In this document: piece by piece, positions 22,634 to 31,653 of the stretch | Layout of the letters: each line of letters starts with the position of its first letter | How positions within the stretch are numbered: the first letter of the stretch is position 1 | Source of the DNA: Bacillota bacterium | GTDB lineage: Bacteria > Bacillota_C > Negativicutes > CTSoil-072 | Direction: 5' to 3' | Assembly: GCA_017861495.1 (NCBI GenBank) | Contig: JAGFXW010000026.1 | Coordinates: 1 to 33,111 of the forward strand | DNA: 33,111 nt | The notes under the pieces: model-generated | What the model was told of the DNA's origin: nothing | The model's input: only the letters and a program-made list of their open reading frames with translations | Databases searched by the model: none | Program-made: the position numbers and the translations under genes

Positions 22634-25222
22634 TCAGTTGTTAGTCTCATGATCATACAAAAATTTCAATCGTTCTATTTTAAAATTTGCATTTGCCAAT
22701 ATTTTCGGCCAAATAGCTACCATCTGGTATATCCTATATTTATTCTCTTTCGGCAAACTATTCCAATTAACAAGAGCAGGATCCGTTTTTGCCCTCTTGT
22801 TCTTGACGTTATCCTTTTTCCAACCAGCTTTTCTTTGATAACGGTACCAATTGGCATGCTCGTAAGCAGCTAGCATATCTAATTCTTTTTCTGTAAACTC
22901 GATAATGGCCGGCTTTTCTTTTACGGAAACAACATCATAGTTAATTGTAAGCAAGGCATCAGGAATACGCATTGCTTGGTCACGAACGGATTCTTTAAGG
23001 TCTTCATCGAGGTCTTCCCACTTCTTTATAAATTCAGGATCTACATTGATATCATGCTCGTTCAGTTCTCTGTCTTTTTCATGTATGGCGATTGCCAGAC
23101 TCTCAATTTTCTCACTAAAGAAAGTATCATGCATTAAGTGTCGTAAAAATTCTTCCTCGTCCACATGCAGTTTCAGTTGCTCTTTAGAAGGCAGATAGGA
23201 TTGTTCCCATTTTTTAGCATTCGTCAGCAAGCTCATCTCTAATATAGCTTCCATAGACCTCGATTCATGTTTATACCGCGGAATTTTAAGTAATGCACGT
23301 AATACTCCATTATCGATTTGAGCCTCTCCTTTATCGTTTATCAGATGTGGTGTTTTTCTCTCTAATAGCGCCCGCAGCAACATGGCCCGACGAATAATAA
23401 ATAATTGATCACTATTTTGATTGGTTTGGTTTGGGCCTAAAATATTCACGTAGCCTCTTAACCGACTTAAAAAATCCGGTCCTTTCGCACTTTTAAAGCC
23501 TATCAAAAACTGTTTATATTCTTCTTCATCCTCAATATCTTCCCCACAAAATTCTTTCAGCGTGCTGCTTGTACCACCCGCAAATACAAAAATAGCCTTC
23601 CCTATAGAATGAAGAGAATCACCCTCCCTAAATACTCCATCCTGCATAGGCGCTAAAAAGTATTTTAACCACCCTAATTTCCCGTCATAATGAGAATCAA
23701 ATTCATCAAAAAATACGAGGGGAAGTTTTGCTTCCAAACAAAGATCCCTTACCTTATGAAAAGCATTAATTAATTCCGAGGTCGTGCGTAGTTGCGATAC
23801 ATTAAAATTCAGCTTCTGGATGAGACCCGGTGCTATGCTGGCAGCAATTTCCGTTACACCAAAGGATTTTCCTGAACCTGGAGTTCCAAATACAGCAATA
23901 CAAAGGGGGCGGGTAGTGTTTGTCGTGGAAATATACTCACACATCAGTTTCTTAATACTTCTATAGCTTTCAATTTCACCTCTATCGACAGTTTTTAGAT
24001 TGCCAAACTGTGCTATTGGTATAAATTGCAATGCGTGCTGTACTCCGTTTTTCACAATATTATACGCTATATCCGCTAAATTATTTGAACTTTTATCTCT
24101 AAGAATATTCCAATACGATTTGAAGCCGGTATCAGCATAAAGCGGTATCGCTACATCCTGTACATGCTCTTTGTAAATAAAATCATTCTTACTTTCTACA
24201 AATATCTCAGAACTCGGGAAGGAGTCTTCTCCTATATTTTTGCCAAACCCTTCGATAAAATATTTTTGGGTTGCAACAATTCCTTCCCGTATCCCTTCAC
24301 CAACGGATGCAGCAATTTCTTCGTCATTATCATTACCTAAAACAATACTACGGGCAATTCCAGCCACAAAGCAGGAGGTAATACCAGACATTTTTCCTTG
24401 GCTGTCTGCAGTAGAACCTCCTTCGAACTCATATGGCAAAAAATATAACCGGGATTCGAGAGCCCCCTCATTTTTATAATGAATTGCGCCTTCCAGCCCA
24501 AAAAGAACAATCAAATGACGGCATTTGGCAAGAAAAGAAAGGTTTGGACTATTATTAATTTGCCACTCAAAATCTTGTGCTGTTCTTTCCCAGGAAAGAC
24601 TTTTACTGATGTTAACTCCTTTTGACCGTAAGTCATCACCATTAATAATAACTATCGTTTTATCGATATGATCCCTTCCTAATTTTTCCCACAGCATAGT
24701 TGAGTTATCCGGATTGCTCATCTTATATAAAACGACGGGCGTTTTCCCCGGTGTTTTTAACGCTAGAGGCCAAAAATCATCGTTAGAATGATACCCATTA
24801 TTTTCATCATCGATTATTACCATATCAGCGTTCGCGTCATCATTAATAATTGGCAATAACTTGGTTATACCATATGATGGTCCGGAAAATCCCAGAAAAC
24901 GTTTTACTCTATACACTTTATCCATATTGTTTTTATTGGAAAATACAGGAAATCGTTCCACTTCCGCAGTAGCTGTAATAAAATCATTTAATACAATTGT
25001 TTCAAAATCCCGTATTTGAGGAGAAAGGATACGAGATCCTATTGCTAAAGTTAAAAATTTTGCCAATAACAGTGCTTCGCCGGGAAGCAAAATGCTATGC
25101 ATATTTAAATTATTTTGCCAATTTAAGCCTTTCTTATTTTGAGGGTCTGTTATCCAATATAGAGAATTTATACAGATATCTCCGGATACAACAATTTTAA
25201 AATCTTTACATTTCAATGTCAT
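22634..25222 (-). CDS. AAA+ ATPase with kinase-like N-terminus and tandem RyR-like modules
   Basis: The product is 862 residues; ATG 25222 overlaps the upstream stop by one base (a GTG one codon earlier and a TTG two codons later are alternatives). Residues 5-320 resemble a degenerate PfkB/ribokinase fold: a sheet start IVVSGDICINSLYW, then RHLIVLFGLEGAIHY and GKMSGITSCFVAGIARS where a kinase would have its anion hole. Residues 430-600 are an AAA+ core with Walker A GTPGSGKS (446-453), Walker B LVFFDEFDSH (D506, E507) and an Arg in FLSRLRG. The C-terminus carries two RyR-like modules: IHEKDREL...WEDLDEDLKESVRDQAM (about 708-765) and LAAYEHANWYRYQRKAGW...WNSLPKENKYRIYQM (about 784-845). No membrane segment. 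Function unknown; the operon partner is a GGDEF/HD-GYP enzyme. Confidence 0.8.
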   Translation of the reverse strand: MTLKCKDFKIVVSGDICINSLYWITDPQNKKGLNWQNNLNMHSILLPGEALLLAKFLTLAIGSRILSPQIRDFETIVLNDFITATAEVERFPVFSNKNNMDKVYRVKRFLGFSGPSYGITKLLPIINDDANADMVIIDDENNGYHSNDDFWPLALKTPGKTPVVLYKMSNPDNSTMLWEKLGRDHIDKTIVIINGDDLRSKGVNISKSLSWERTAQDFEWQINNSPNLSFLAKCRHLIVLFGLEGAIHYKNEGALESRLYFLPYEFEGGSTADSQGKMSGITSCFVAGIARSIVLGNDNDEEIAASVGEGIREGIVATQKYFIEGFGKNIGEDSFPSSEIFVESKNDFIYKEHVQDVAIPLYADTGFKSYWNILRDKSSNNLADIAYNIVKNGVQHALQFIPIAQFGNLKTVDRGEIESYRSIKKLMCEYISTTNTTRPLCIAVFGTPGSGKSFGVTEIAASIAPGLIQKLNFNVSQLRTTSELINAFHKVRDLCLEAKLPLVFFDEFDSHYDGKLGWLKYFLAPMQDGVFREGDSLHSIGKAIFVFAGGTSSTLKEFCGEDIEDEEEYKQFLIGFKSAKGPDFLSRLRGYVNILGPNQTNQNSDQLFIIRRAMLLRALLERKTPHLINDKGEAQIDNGVLRALLKIPRYKHESRSMEAILEMSLLTNAKKWEQSYLPSKEQLKLHVDEEEFLRHLMHDTFFSEKIESLAIAIHEKDRELNEHDINVDPEFIKKWEDLDEDLKESVRDQAMRIPDALLTINYDVVSVKEKPAIIEFTEKELDMLAAYEHANWYRYQRKAGWKKDNVKNKRAKTDPALVNWNSLPKENKYRIYQMVAIWPKILANANFKIERLKFLYDHETNN

Positions 25223-27282
25223 CACTCCTTGTATTTATCAAATAAGGATATGAGATCCGGATTACTTTTGTTTTCCCCTAATACTTTTTCAATAAATACA
25301 TTTACCAACTCTGGATCAAATTGAATACCGGCATTTTTTCGCAATTCTTCTACTGCAGCCTCATCCGCTAGAACGCTTCGATAGTTTCTACCGCTAGTCA
25401 TGTCATCATAAGCATCCGCTATGATTAATATTCTTGACACAAAGGGTATCTCGTTGTCCTTTAAACCTTTTGGGTACCCTTGACCGTCCCATCTTTCATG
25501 ATGGGCCAATACATATTCTGCTATTTCCGACATATCATTGACCATCTTTAAAAGATTACAGCCTATCTTGGGATGGCGTCTCATTTCTTTCCATTCAGCT
25601 TCGCTAAGTTTCCCTGGCTTATTGAGTATTTTTTCATCGACAGCTATTTTCCCGATATCATGCAGTAATCCTGCTGACTTAATTTTCTTAATTTCATATT
25701 CACCCAATTCAAGGGCTTCTGCCATGCTTTCGCATAGCGATGAAACTCGCCGAGCGTGTTGTTCTTCTATTTTGCTTTTTTCTTGCAGAGTAGTAATGAT
25801 CGTTCTGATCGTTTTCCCCCGCAGACTTGGGCTTTCAAAAAGTTTGTTCTTATACATATAATCTTCTGCTTTTTTAAACACTTCCTGAACATTTTCTTCC
25901 TTCTTATGCTTAGTCTCATAACCAAAAGAAATGGAAATATCAATGAAGCCCACTTTTTCTTTTAATGACAACGCTTTGATCCGTTTAATGATTTGCATTG
26001 TTTTATAAGCATCCGTTTTTGGCAATATAATGACAAATTCATCTCCTCCAAGCCTGGCAATAATATCATCATCCCGACAGCCCTTGGTTATAACTTCTGC
26101 CACTTTCTTAAGAAGCCTGTCACCCATAGCATGCCCCAAGGAATCATTGATCAGTTTTAACCCGTTTACATCCGCCATAACGATGGTCATCGGAAGGTTT
26201 CTTTCTGTATCAAGTCTCTTCAATTCCTCTAAATAAAATCTACGGTTATATAACCCGGTAAGCTGGTCGTGATAACTTAAATACTCAATTTTTTCTTGTT
26301 TTTTCTTTTGCTCCGAAAAATCTCTAACAACTAGTACTACACCTCGTATTTCCTCATTTTCCTGCAGGATAGGTGCGACTCTATCTTCGACAGGTCGCTC
26401 AGTGCCGTTTTTTGCAATCAATATGGTATGAGATACTAATTGATGGACCTTTTCGCCTTGAAGTACTTTTTTTGCGATACTTTCATTTTTTTCTCGCGTC
26501 GACGCATTAACCGTGTTTAAAACCTCGTCAAGCGATTTCCCTTTTGCCGTTTCTTGCGTCCAGCCGGTAAATATTTCAGCAACTCTGTTGAAATACACGA
26601 TATTGCCCTTATTATCGGTGGAAATCACTCCATCTCCTATCGATGCCAGTGTTGTTTCTAAAAGTTTCTTCTCATTTGCAAGAGCTGTTTCCAATTTTTT
26701 GCGTTCAGTGATGTCGCCCAGCATGATGCGGCACACCGTACCGCCGTCGGTATTTTTCGTTGCGGCGGTCTCCAGATGCGCCCAGAATACCGTTTCATCG
26801 CTTTTTACCATCCGCAATTCGAAAGCGTACGTTTCACCGGTCTCGAAGATTTTCTTTCTGCGCACATAGTAAATATCCTGATCTTCTCTGAAAATGAACT
26901 GGGAGAGTGGCCGTTCAATTAGTTCACCTCGAAACACCCCCAGCAATTTGGCGGCAGTGAGGTTAGCTTCTACGATCAACCCCTTTTCGGAAATGGTGCA
27001 ATAACCGATTGGCGCCCGGTCGTACAAATCGAAATAACGTGCCGATACGATGTCCAGCTCCGCCTGCGCCCGGCGCAACTCTTCATTCTGGATCTCCAAT
27101 TCAATTTGATGCACGCGAAGTTCATGGAGCGTTTGTTGCATTTCTTCGGGCGATATCGCTTCCAGCTTTTTCGGCGACTGAGCCGTTTTTTCCTTTGCCA
27201 TCTTTTCAGCGCGCAAACGCAGCACTTGCCATGATTTTGCCGAAGATCCGGTTGTCTCGGAGCGCTTATCCTTCCCCTTCAT
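25222..27282 (-). CDS. PAS-PAS-GGDEF-HD-GYP protein (cyclic di-GMP synthesis and breakdown)
   Basis: The start is ATG 27282 (MKGKDKRSE) after GGAGGAG; the frame opens eight codons earlier. The 686-residue order is: coiled coil LHELRVHQIELEIQNEELRR, PAS about 85-190, PAS about 205-320 (SIGDGVISTDNKGNIVYFN), GGDEF about 330-485, HD-GYP about 495-670. The cyclase site ARLGGDEF is intact, and a product-inhibition RxxD (RDDD) lies five residues before it. The specificity Asp of GHAMGD is kept, predicting c-di-GMP rather than cyclic AMP-GMP. HD-GYP has HDIGKI and HHERWDGQGYP, so it should hydrolyse c-di-GMP. No membrane helices, so the PAS domains sense an internal signal. It is first in an operon with the AAA+-RyR gene. 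Confidence 0.95.
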   Translation of the reverse strand: MKGKDKRSETTGSSAKSWQVLRLRAEKMAKEKTAQSPKKLEAISPEEMQQTLHELRVHQIELEIQNEELRRAQAELDIVSARYFDLYDRAPIGYCTISEKGLIVEANLTAAKLLGVFRGELIERPLSQFIFREDQDIYYVRRKKIFETGETYAFELRMVKSDETVFWAHLETAATKNTDGGTVCRIMLGDITERKKLETALANEKKLLETTLASIGDGVISTDNKGNIVYFNRVAEIFTGWTQETAKGKSLDEVLNTVNASTREKNESIAKKVLQGEKVHQLVSHTILIAKNGTERPVEDRVAPILQENEEIRGVVLVVRDFSEQKKKQEKIEYLSYHDQLTGLYNRRFYLEELKRLDTERNLPMTIVMADVNGLKLINDSLGHAMGDRLLKKVAEVITKGCRDDDIIARLGGDEFVIILPKTDAYKTMQIIKRIKALSLKEKVGFIDISISFGYETKHKKEENVQEVFKKAEDYMYKNKLFESPSLRGKTIRTIITTLQEKSKIEEQHARRVSSLCESMAEALELGEYEIKKIKSAGLLHDIGKIAVDEKILNKPGKLSEAEWKEMRRHPKIGCNLLKMVNDMSEIAEYVLAHHERWDGQGYPKGLKDNEIPFVSRILIIADAYDDMTSGRNYRSVLADEAAVEELRKNAGIQFDPELVNVFIEKVLGENKSNPDLISLFDKYKE

Positions 27283-27370
27283 TACACAACTCCTCCAACT
27301 TATCACGCTATTTCTTCCTTATTACTATACAGCCAATCTGGGGTTCGGCGGTCTTTAATGTCCACAAAAC

Positions 27371-27404
27371 ATGCGTATATTTACCTGCGTATTAATTTTA
27401 TCAT
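27371..27404 (-). promoter_or_regulatory. Promoter of the GGDEF/HD-GYP operon
   Basis: Minus-strand TGATAAAAT (-10 at 27395-27400) followed by AATACGCAGGTAAATATACG. It matches 22164-22197 at 29 of 34 positions. The predicted start near 27388 gives a 105-base leader. Confidence 0.65.
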
Positions 27405-27417
27405 AATTATAAGTAGA

Positions 27418-27468
27418 GAAGCGGTATATTGTTGAAATTGTCAAATAATTTCAACAATATACCGCTTC
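27418..27468. repeat. 22-bp perfect inverted repeat upstream of the GGDEF operon promoter
   Basis: GAAGCGGTATATTGTTGAAATT and its exact complement around a 7-base loop. It starts 14 bp upstream of the 34-bp element and overlaps the -35 zone. No T-run follows on the minus strand, so it is either a terminator of the universal stress gene (stop 125 bp away) or an operator. The remainder of 27283-27592 holds no gene. Confidence 0.65.
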
Positions 27469-27592
27469 TTCTGTCTCTCAACCGGACAGAGCAGAAATAA
27501 CACTCTTGTGGAGCAATTCCGGGGGAAGAATCTTTGTTTTCACGCCCACATCTCTCCCTGCTGACAACTTTCATAGTTATCTTCATTTATTT

Positions 27593-28051
27593 TTAGTTAT
27601 CTGTTCTGACTAATGTCAAATCAGATTTTATAACCAGGACCGGCACAGGCGAATAAGTCATCAATTGGTGAGCCACGCTGCCCAGCAGCAATGATTCAAA
27701 ACCGCCCCGTCCCCTCGTACCGCAAACTATCATGTCCACGTGTTCCTTGACAGCATAGTAAATTATCTCTGAGGCAACGTGCCCTTCCAGAATAGCCGTT
27801 GTAGCTGTCAAACCGTTAGCGGAGAAAGTATCCGCCACCGTTGTTAAGATGTCTTCCATCCTTTGCCGATACTCTTCGATAGCGTCCTGTATTTTCGCCC
27901 AAAAATCAGCATCGTTCGCAAATGCCGCGTCGAATACATTTACAACCACCGTTTCAACCGGCGTCTGTTTGGCAAAATTCAATAGCCATTCTGAGGCTTT
28001 TTGGCTGTCTTCCGAACCATCGTAAGCTAATAACACTTTTTTTAATGCCAT
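27593..28051 (-). CDS. Universal stress protein, UspA family, second copy
   Basis: ATG 28051 (MALKKVLLAYDG) is preferred over the GTG three codons earlier, which overlaps the AGAGAGG site. The 152-residue protein begins with KKVLLAYDGSEDSQKASEWL and has the ATP-loop pattern GTRGRGGFESLLLGSVAHQL near residue 120, so it should bind nucleotide. Compared with 13931-14356 it is only moderately similar (GSVAHQL.TYS..PV..IK shared at the end). The role in stress survival is inferred from the family. It is flanked by intergenic regions and probably a single-gene unit. Confidence 0.92.
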   Translation of the reverse strand: MALKKVLLAYDGSEDSQKASEWLLNFAKQTPVETVVVNVFDAAFANDADFWAKIQDAIEEYRQRMEDILTTVADTFSANGLTATTAILEGHVASEIIYYAVKEHVDMIVCGTRGRGGFESLLLGSVAHQLMTYSPVPVLVIKSDLTLVRTDN

Positions 28052-28145
28052 CCTTGCCACCTCTCTCTGCTCGTTTTTCTTGATGCACGGTATGACTGGA
28101 TGAACAACAAAAACTGTTTGCTATATTGTAGATTTCTTTAAAGAA

Positions 28146-29669
28146 TTAATTGATGAATTCTACTTCATTCGTGTCAATATTGACTCTTACATTTTTGCTG
28201 GCTAATGGCGAGACAGAAGGATCGATCGCCACAGTATAGACCCAGCGGCCCGAAAGACTTAATTTATCAACTGGAATGTATGTCTCAAAGACTCCCAGGT
28301 TAACATAGGACACGCCGTAGATAAAATTGGGATTACCGATTTTTCTCGTAACATCATATTCCCTTACATATAAGTTACCGGGTTGCCGGTTCGAATAACG
28401 GTCAAGCATAACCGTAATGTTGCCAAACTGCTTGGAATAAACTTGATTGCTAATTTGGCCGGTATCACTTATCGTGCTGTTGTCCACTGCTTGTACTTCA
28501 TTCGTGTCGATATTGATTCTGACGTTCCTGCTCGTTATCGGTGAAGCATAGGGATCGACCGCTACAGTATAGACCCAACGGCCCGAAAGGCTTAATTGAT
28601 CAACCGGACTATAAGTCTCAAATCCTCCCCTGTTAGTATAGGATACTCCATAGATGTAATTGGGATTGCCGATTTTTCTTGTAGCATTATATTCCCTTAC
28701 ATATAGGTTACCAGGTTGCCGGTTCGAATAACGGTCAAGCATAACTGTAATGTTGCCAAATTGCCGGGAATAAACTTGATTGCTAATTTGGCCGGTATCA
28801 CTTATCGTGCTGTTGTCTACTGCTTGTACTTCATTCGTGTCGATATTGATTCTGACGTTCCTGCTCGTTATCGGTGAAGCATAGGGATCGACCGCTACAG
28901 TATAGACCCAACGATTGGCATATTCTACTTTGTCTACCGATGTGTATTCTCCATACGTCCCCGACTGGCGATAATCTACGCCGTAGACATAATTGGGATT
29001 ACCGATTTTTCTCGTACTGTTATTTTCCCTTATATACAAGTTACCGGGTTGTTGGTTGGAAGAGCGGTCAAAAACTACGGTTATACTGCCAAAATCCCGA
29101 GAAAATACTTTGCCCCCTATGGTGCTGGTTGTTGAGGCTGTACTGCCAGCCTTGGAGTTAATGATTAAGCCGTTATTGGAATCGAAGCTAGAAGTCCAAC
29201 CGAATTCATTAACCATGTACCGCCAGGTTAACGGAAAATAGGTGACATCGCGAAATACCAGCAAGGGGTAGGTTTCATTTTTGTTATCAATGTCCTTCCC
29301 GTTAACGCGAATTCTAAACTCAGGAAGAAAAGCACTTTCCAGATTGGAATTAAAATATCCTCTGTCAGGGTTATAGGAAAGTTGTACACTTGTTTTATTT
29401 ACTTGCAGGCCGCTGTCAGAACTCCACCTCGTTTCCAACCCAAGGAAGCGGCTATCGTTGTAAGTCATGGGCACATAGGTGATATCCTTGTAAACGATAA
29501 TCGGATAGAGTCTTTCGTTATTGTTGATAACAACATCATTCATGGTGATTTGAAAGGTCGGCAAACTCACATTAACAGATTGTTCAGCAAATGCGCAAGG
29601 CAGCGATGAGATGGCTAAGAAAGCTATTCCGAGTGCAACCATTATAATTTTTTTGAAAAACATCATCAT
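28146..29669 (-). CDS. Secreted protein with copper-amine-oxidase-N-like domain and three 111-residue repeats
   Basis: The first ATG of ATGATGATG at 29669 is used, eight bases after GGAGGATT. The 507-residue product has a signal peptide (cleavage near CAFAEQ). Residues 25-160 contain two stalk-like segments (LYPIIVYKDITYVPMTYNDS and TYPLLVFRDVTYFPLTWRYM) of the copper amine oxidase N-terminal/stalk type common in cell-surface proteins of Firmicutes. Then come three tandem repeats, each with QFGNITVMLDRYSN, QPGNLYVRE, TRKIGNPN and GRWVYTVAVDPYASPI, followed by NVRINIDTNEVQ. The repeats are beta-rich and lack catalytic motifs; adhesion or envelope structure is a guess. Confidence 0.8.
   Translation of the reverse strand: MMMFFKKIIMVALGIAFLAISSLPCAFAEQSVNVSLPTFQITMNDVVINNNERLYPIIVYKDITYVPMTYNDSRFLGLETRWSSDSGLQVNKTSVQLSYNPDRGYFNSNLESAFLPEFRIRVNGKDIDNKNETYPLLVFRDVTYFPLTWRYMVNEFGWTSSFDSNNGLIINSKAGSTASTTSTIGGKVFSRDFGSITVVFDRSSNQQPGNLYIRENNSTRKIGNPNYVYGVDYRQSGTYGEYTSVDKVEYANRWVYTVAVDPYASPITSRNVRINIDTNEVQAVDNSTISDTGQISNQVYSRQFGNITVMLDRYSNRQPGNLYVREYNATRKIGNPNYIYGVSYTNRGGFETYSPVDQLSLSGRWVYTVAVDPYASPITSRNVRINIDTNEVQAVDNSTISDTGQISNQVYSKQFGNITVMLDRYSNRQPGNLYVREYDVTRKIGNPNFIYGVSYVNLGVFETYIPVDKLSLSGRWVYTVAIDPSVSPLASKNVRVNIDTNEVEFIN
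28149..29117 (-). repeat. Three tandem 333-bp coding repeats
   Basis: Units run roughly 28149-28448 (last, 100 codons), 28449-28781 and 28782-29117. The block beginning CTTGATTGCTAATTTGGCC recurs exactly 333 bp apart (28441 and 28774), and the following 110 or so bases are almost identical. Near-identity at silent positions points to recent duplication or gene conversion between units. Confidence 0.9.
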
Positions 29670-29760
29670 GAATACAATCCTCCTTTTTATACTTTTCGGG
29701 ATTCGCTTAATGATATTCATGGTTTATACACCGTCGCTTCTTCGCTTCCCTAAATGGTTC

Positions 29761-31575
29761 TTATTCATCCTGGGAAAAAATCACTACCGTGTATGGCCCG
29801 ATACTAATTTTGCCGGAGAAAGGCAGCCCATCAAATTCTTCCTGGCGGGCTTCGACATCAGGAGTGGAATGATTGGCAAAATTGGGACTGTATTTATATG
29901 AATCACTGTTAAAGCGTGTTTTCCACCACCCAGCCCGTGGAAAACCGATGACATACCCATCGCAGTTTTGGTTCGTCATATTCACCACCACAACGGCACT
30001 ATCAGTTGGCCCTTGTTTGTCCCAACGATGGAAAGCGATGATCTTGGCTTTATTGTCAAAATGATAAATATGGATATTTTGACCGCATAACCCTCGCGTC
30101 ACACCCAGCAGATCGCGGCGCAGGGCAATCAGATCCCGGTACATTCCGAGAATACCGTGTTCGTCTTCAACTCGAGACCAGTCGATCGGAACTTTATCTC
30201 GGAACCAGCAATCTTCCAACAACTCTTGTCCTTCAAAAATCATCGGGATACCAGGTGAAGTAAGAACCAGCGCACCGCCCAACGTGGAACGTTTCTTGGA
30301 AAACCAGCTATCCACCTTGCCTGGCCATATTTCTTCAGGCACTCGAGACCGGCCGTTAGCGACTTCATCGTGCGACTCGGTAAAGATGACGCGCCGAAAG
30401 ACATCTAAATCATAGCGATACTCAATCGCTCTACTGACTGCCTGCAAATCACGGGATGTATCATCGGCAGTAATGACGGCCTGACGAACGGGGTTTACAA
30501 ATTCGCTATCCCATTGCGCATTGAAACCAGCTCCACCCGCCTCCACATCTTTGGTGACCCAGGCGTTATTATGCATACTTTCGGCAATGCTGATTTTACC
30601 GGGAAACCGTTGTTGGATTTCCGCGTTGATCCATTGCATCAAGCTCCAGCCCTCAGGAATGTCATTGTCCGGATCTGCGTCCTTACCCTCAATATTCCGA
30701 ATATACGGTATGGCGTCCCAGCGTAAGCCATCGGCATGGTACTCCTCGAACCACATCAGTGCATTATCGCGGAGATATTGGCGCACTTCATCCCTGCCAT
30801 AGTCAGGTCGGGTCTCACCCCAGGGAGTATTAGAACGTCGATCATTGTAAAAGTAAATTCCCCCTTTGTTGTTTTCGCTCCAACCATCAAATTGCCATAA
30901 ATCAAGGTCAAAGGGGCCAAAGTGATTGTATACCACATCTACAATTACAGCGATGCCATGCTCGTGAGCCGCTTTAACAAATTGTTTAAATTTGTCCGGT
31001 CCTCCGTAAATACTTTCAACGGCAAAAGGATGAGACGGGTTGTAACCCCAGGAAAAGTCGCCTGAAAACTCTACAATTGGCATCACTTCTACGGCATTGA
31101 TCCCCAGTTCTTGAAGATAAGATAATTTTTCCATGGCACTATCGAACGTGCCCGGCTGTCCCTCTTCCTTGGCGTTAAAGGTACCGACGTGCATCTCGTA
31201 AATAACCAGCTCATTTCCTGTGGCCATATGAAACTGATCATTGCCCCAGTCAAAGGCTCGGACATCGTAGATCACTCCATTGCCAATTGAACTAGTCACC
31301 GTTCTGGCGTAAGGATCAATGCGCGAAATAATCCCGTTGGGTCCGTGAATCAAATATCTGTATTCATCTCCTGTTTTTGCCCCCGGCACAGCAGATGACC
31401 AATACCCGTTTTCCTCGCTGTTGAGGGGTGTTGAGTCTTCGCTCCAGTCATTGAAGGCTCCAGTTACGTAAACTTTTTCGGCATGTGGCGCCCACACGCG
31501 AAAGGTTACGCCCTTTGCACAGGGTATGGCTCCCATACCCGGTTTGTTCGTCGTAGCGTTCGCGTCTTCTGTCAT
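29761..31575 (-). CDS. GH13 glucan branching/alpha-amylase family enzyme, behind riboswitch 4
   Basis: ATG 31575 (MTEDANATTN) lies eight bases after AAAGGGG; a GTG three codons earlier is inside that site. The 604-residue protein has an N-terminal CBM48/E-set domain (VTFRVWAPHAEKVYVTGAFN) and a GH13 barrel. Conserved regions are VIVDVVYNH, GLRWDAIPYI (nucleophile Asp), ISIAESM (acid Glu) and IFTESHDEV (third Asp). The order resembles branching enzymes rather than secreted amylases, and there is no signal peptide. It would act on cytoplasmic glucan, cutting or transferring alpha-1,4 chains; branching versus hydrolysis cannot be decided. It faces away from the classical glgB at 32097. Confidence 0.85.
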   Translation of the reverse strand: MTEDANATTNKPGMGAIPCAKGVTFRVWAPHAEKVYVTGAFNDWSEDSTPLNSEENGYWSSAVPGAKTGDEYRYLIHGPNGIISRIDPYARTVTSSIGNGVIYDVRAFDWGNDQFHMATGNELVIYEMHVGTFNAKEEGQPGTFDSAMEKLSYLQELGINAVEVMPIVEFSGDFSWGYNPSHPFAVESIYGGPDKFKQFVKAAHEHGIAVIVDVVYNHFGPFDLDLWQFDGWSENNKGGIYFYNDRRSNTPWGETRPDYGRDEVRQYLRDNALMWFEEYHADGLRWDAIPYIRNIEGKDADPDNDIPEGWSLMQWINAEIQQRFPGKISIAESMHNNAWVTKDVEAGGAGFNAQWDSEFVNPVRQAVITADDTSRDLQAVSRAIEYRYDLDVFRRVIFTESHDEVANGRSRVPEEIWPGKVDSWFSKKRSTLGGALVLTSPGIPMIFEGQELLEDCWFRDKVPIDWSRVEDEHGILGMYRDLIALRRDLLGVTRGLCGQNIHIYHFDNKAKIIAFHRWDKQGPTDSAVVVVNMTNQNCDGYVIGFPRAGWWKTRFNSDSYKYSPNFANHSTPDVEARQEEFDGLPFSGKISIGPYTVVIFSQDE

Positions 31576-31653
31576 TCTTCCCACCCCTTTCGTTTACAGA
31601 ATTCCCTTCTACCCATTTTTTATCCCTCCAAAACTTTCTGGAACCTGCACAAC

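Noticed and set aside
22634..25222. Classical CBASS or restriction system
   Set aside because: No CD-NTase, nuclease, methylase or effector gene is adjacent; only the GGDEF/HD-GYP gene is in the operon.
25222..27282. Hypr-type cyclase making cyclic AMP-GMP
   Set aside because: The specificity position in GHAMGD is Asp as in ordinary diguanylate cyclases, not Ser or Thr.
28149..29117. Regularly spaced repeats as a CRISPR array
   Set aside because: The units are 333 bp, in frame and encode a secreted protein; there are no short repeats with unique spacers.
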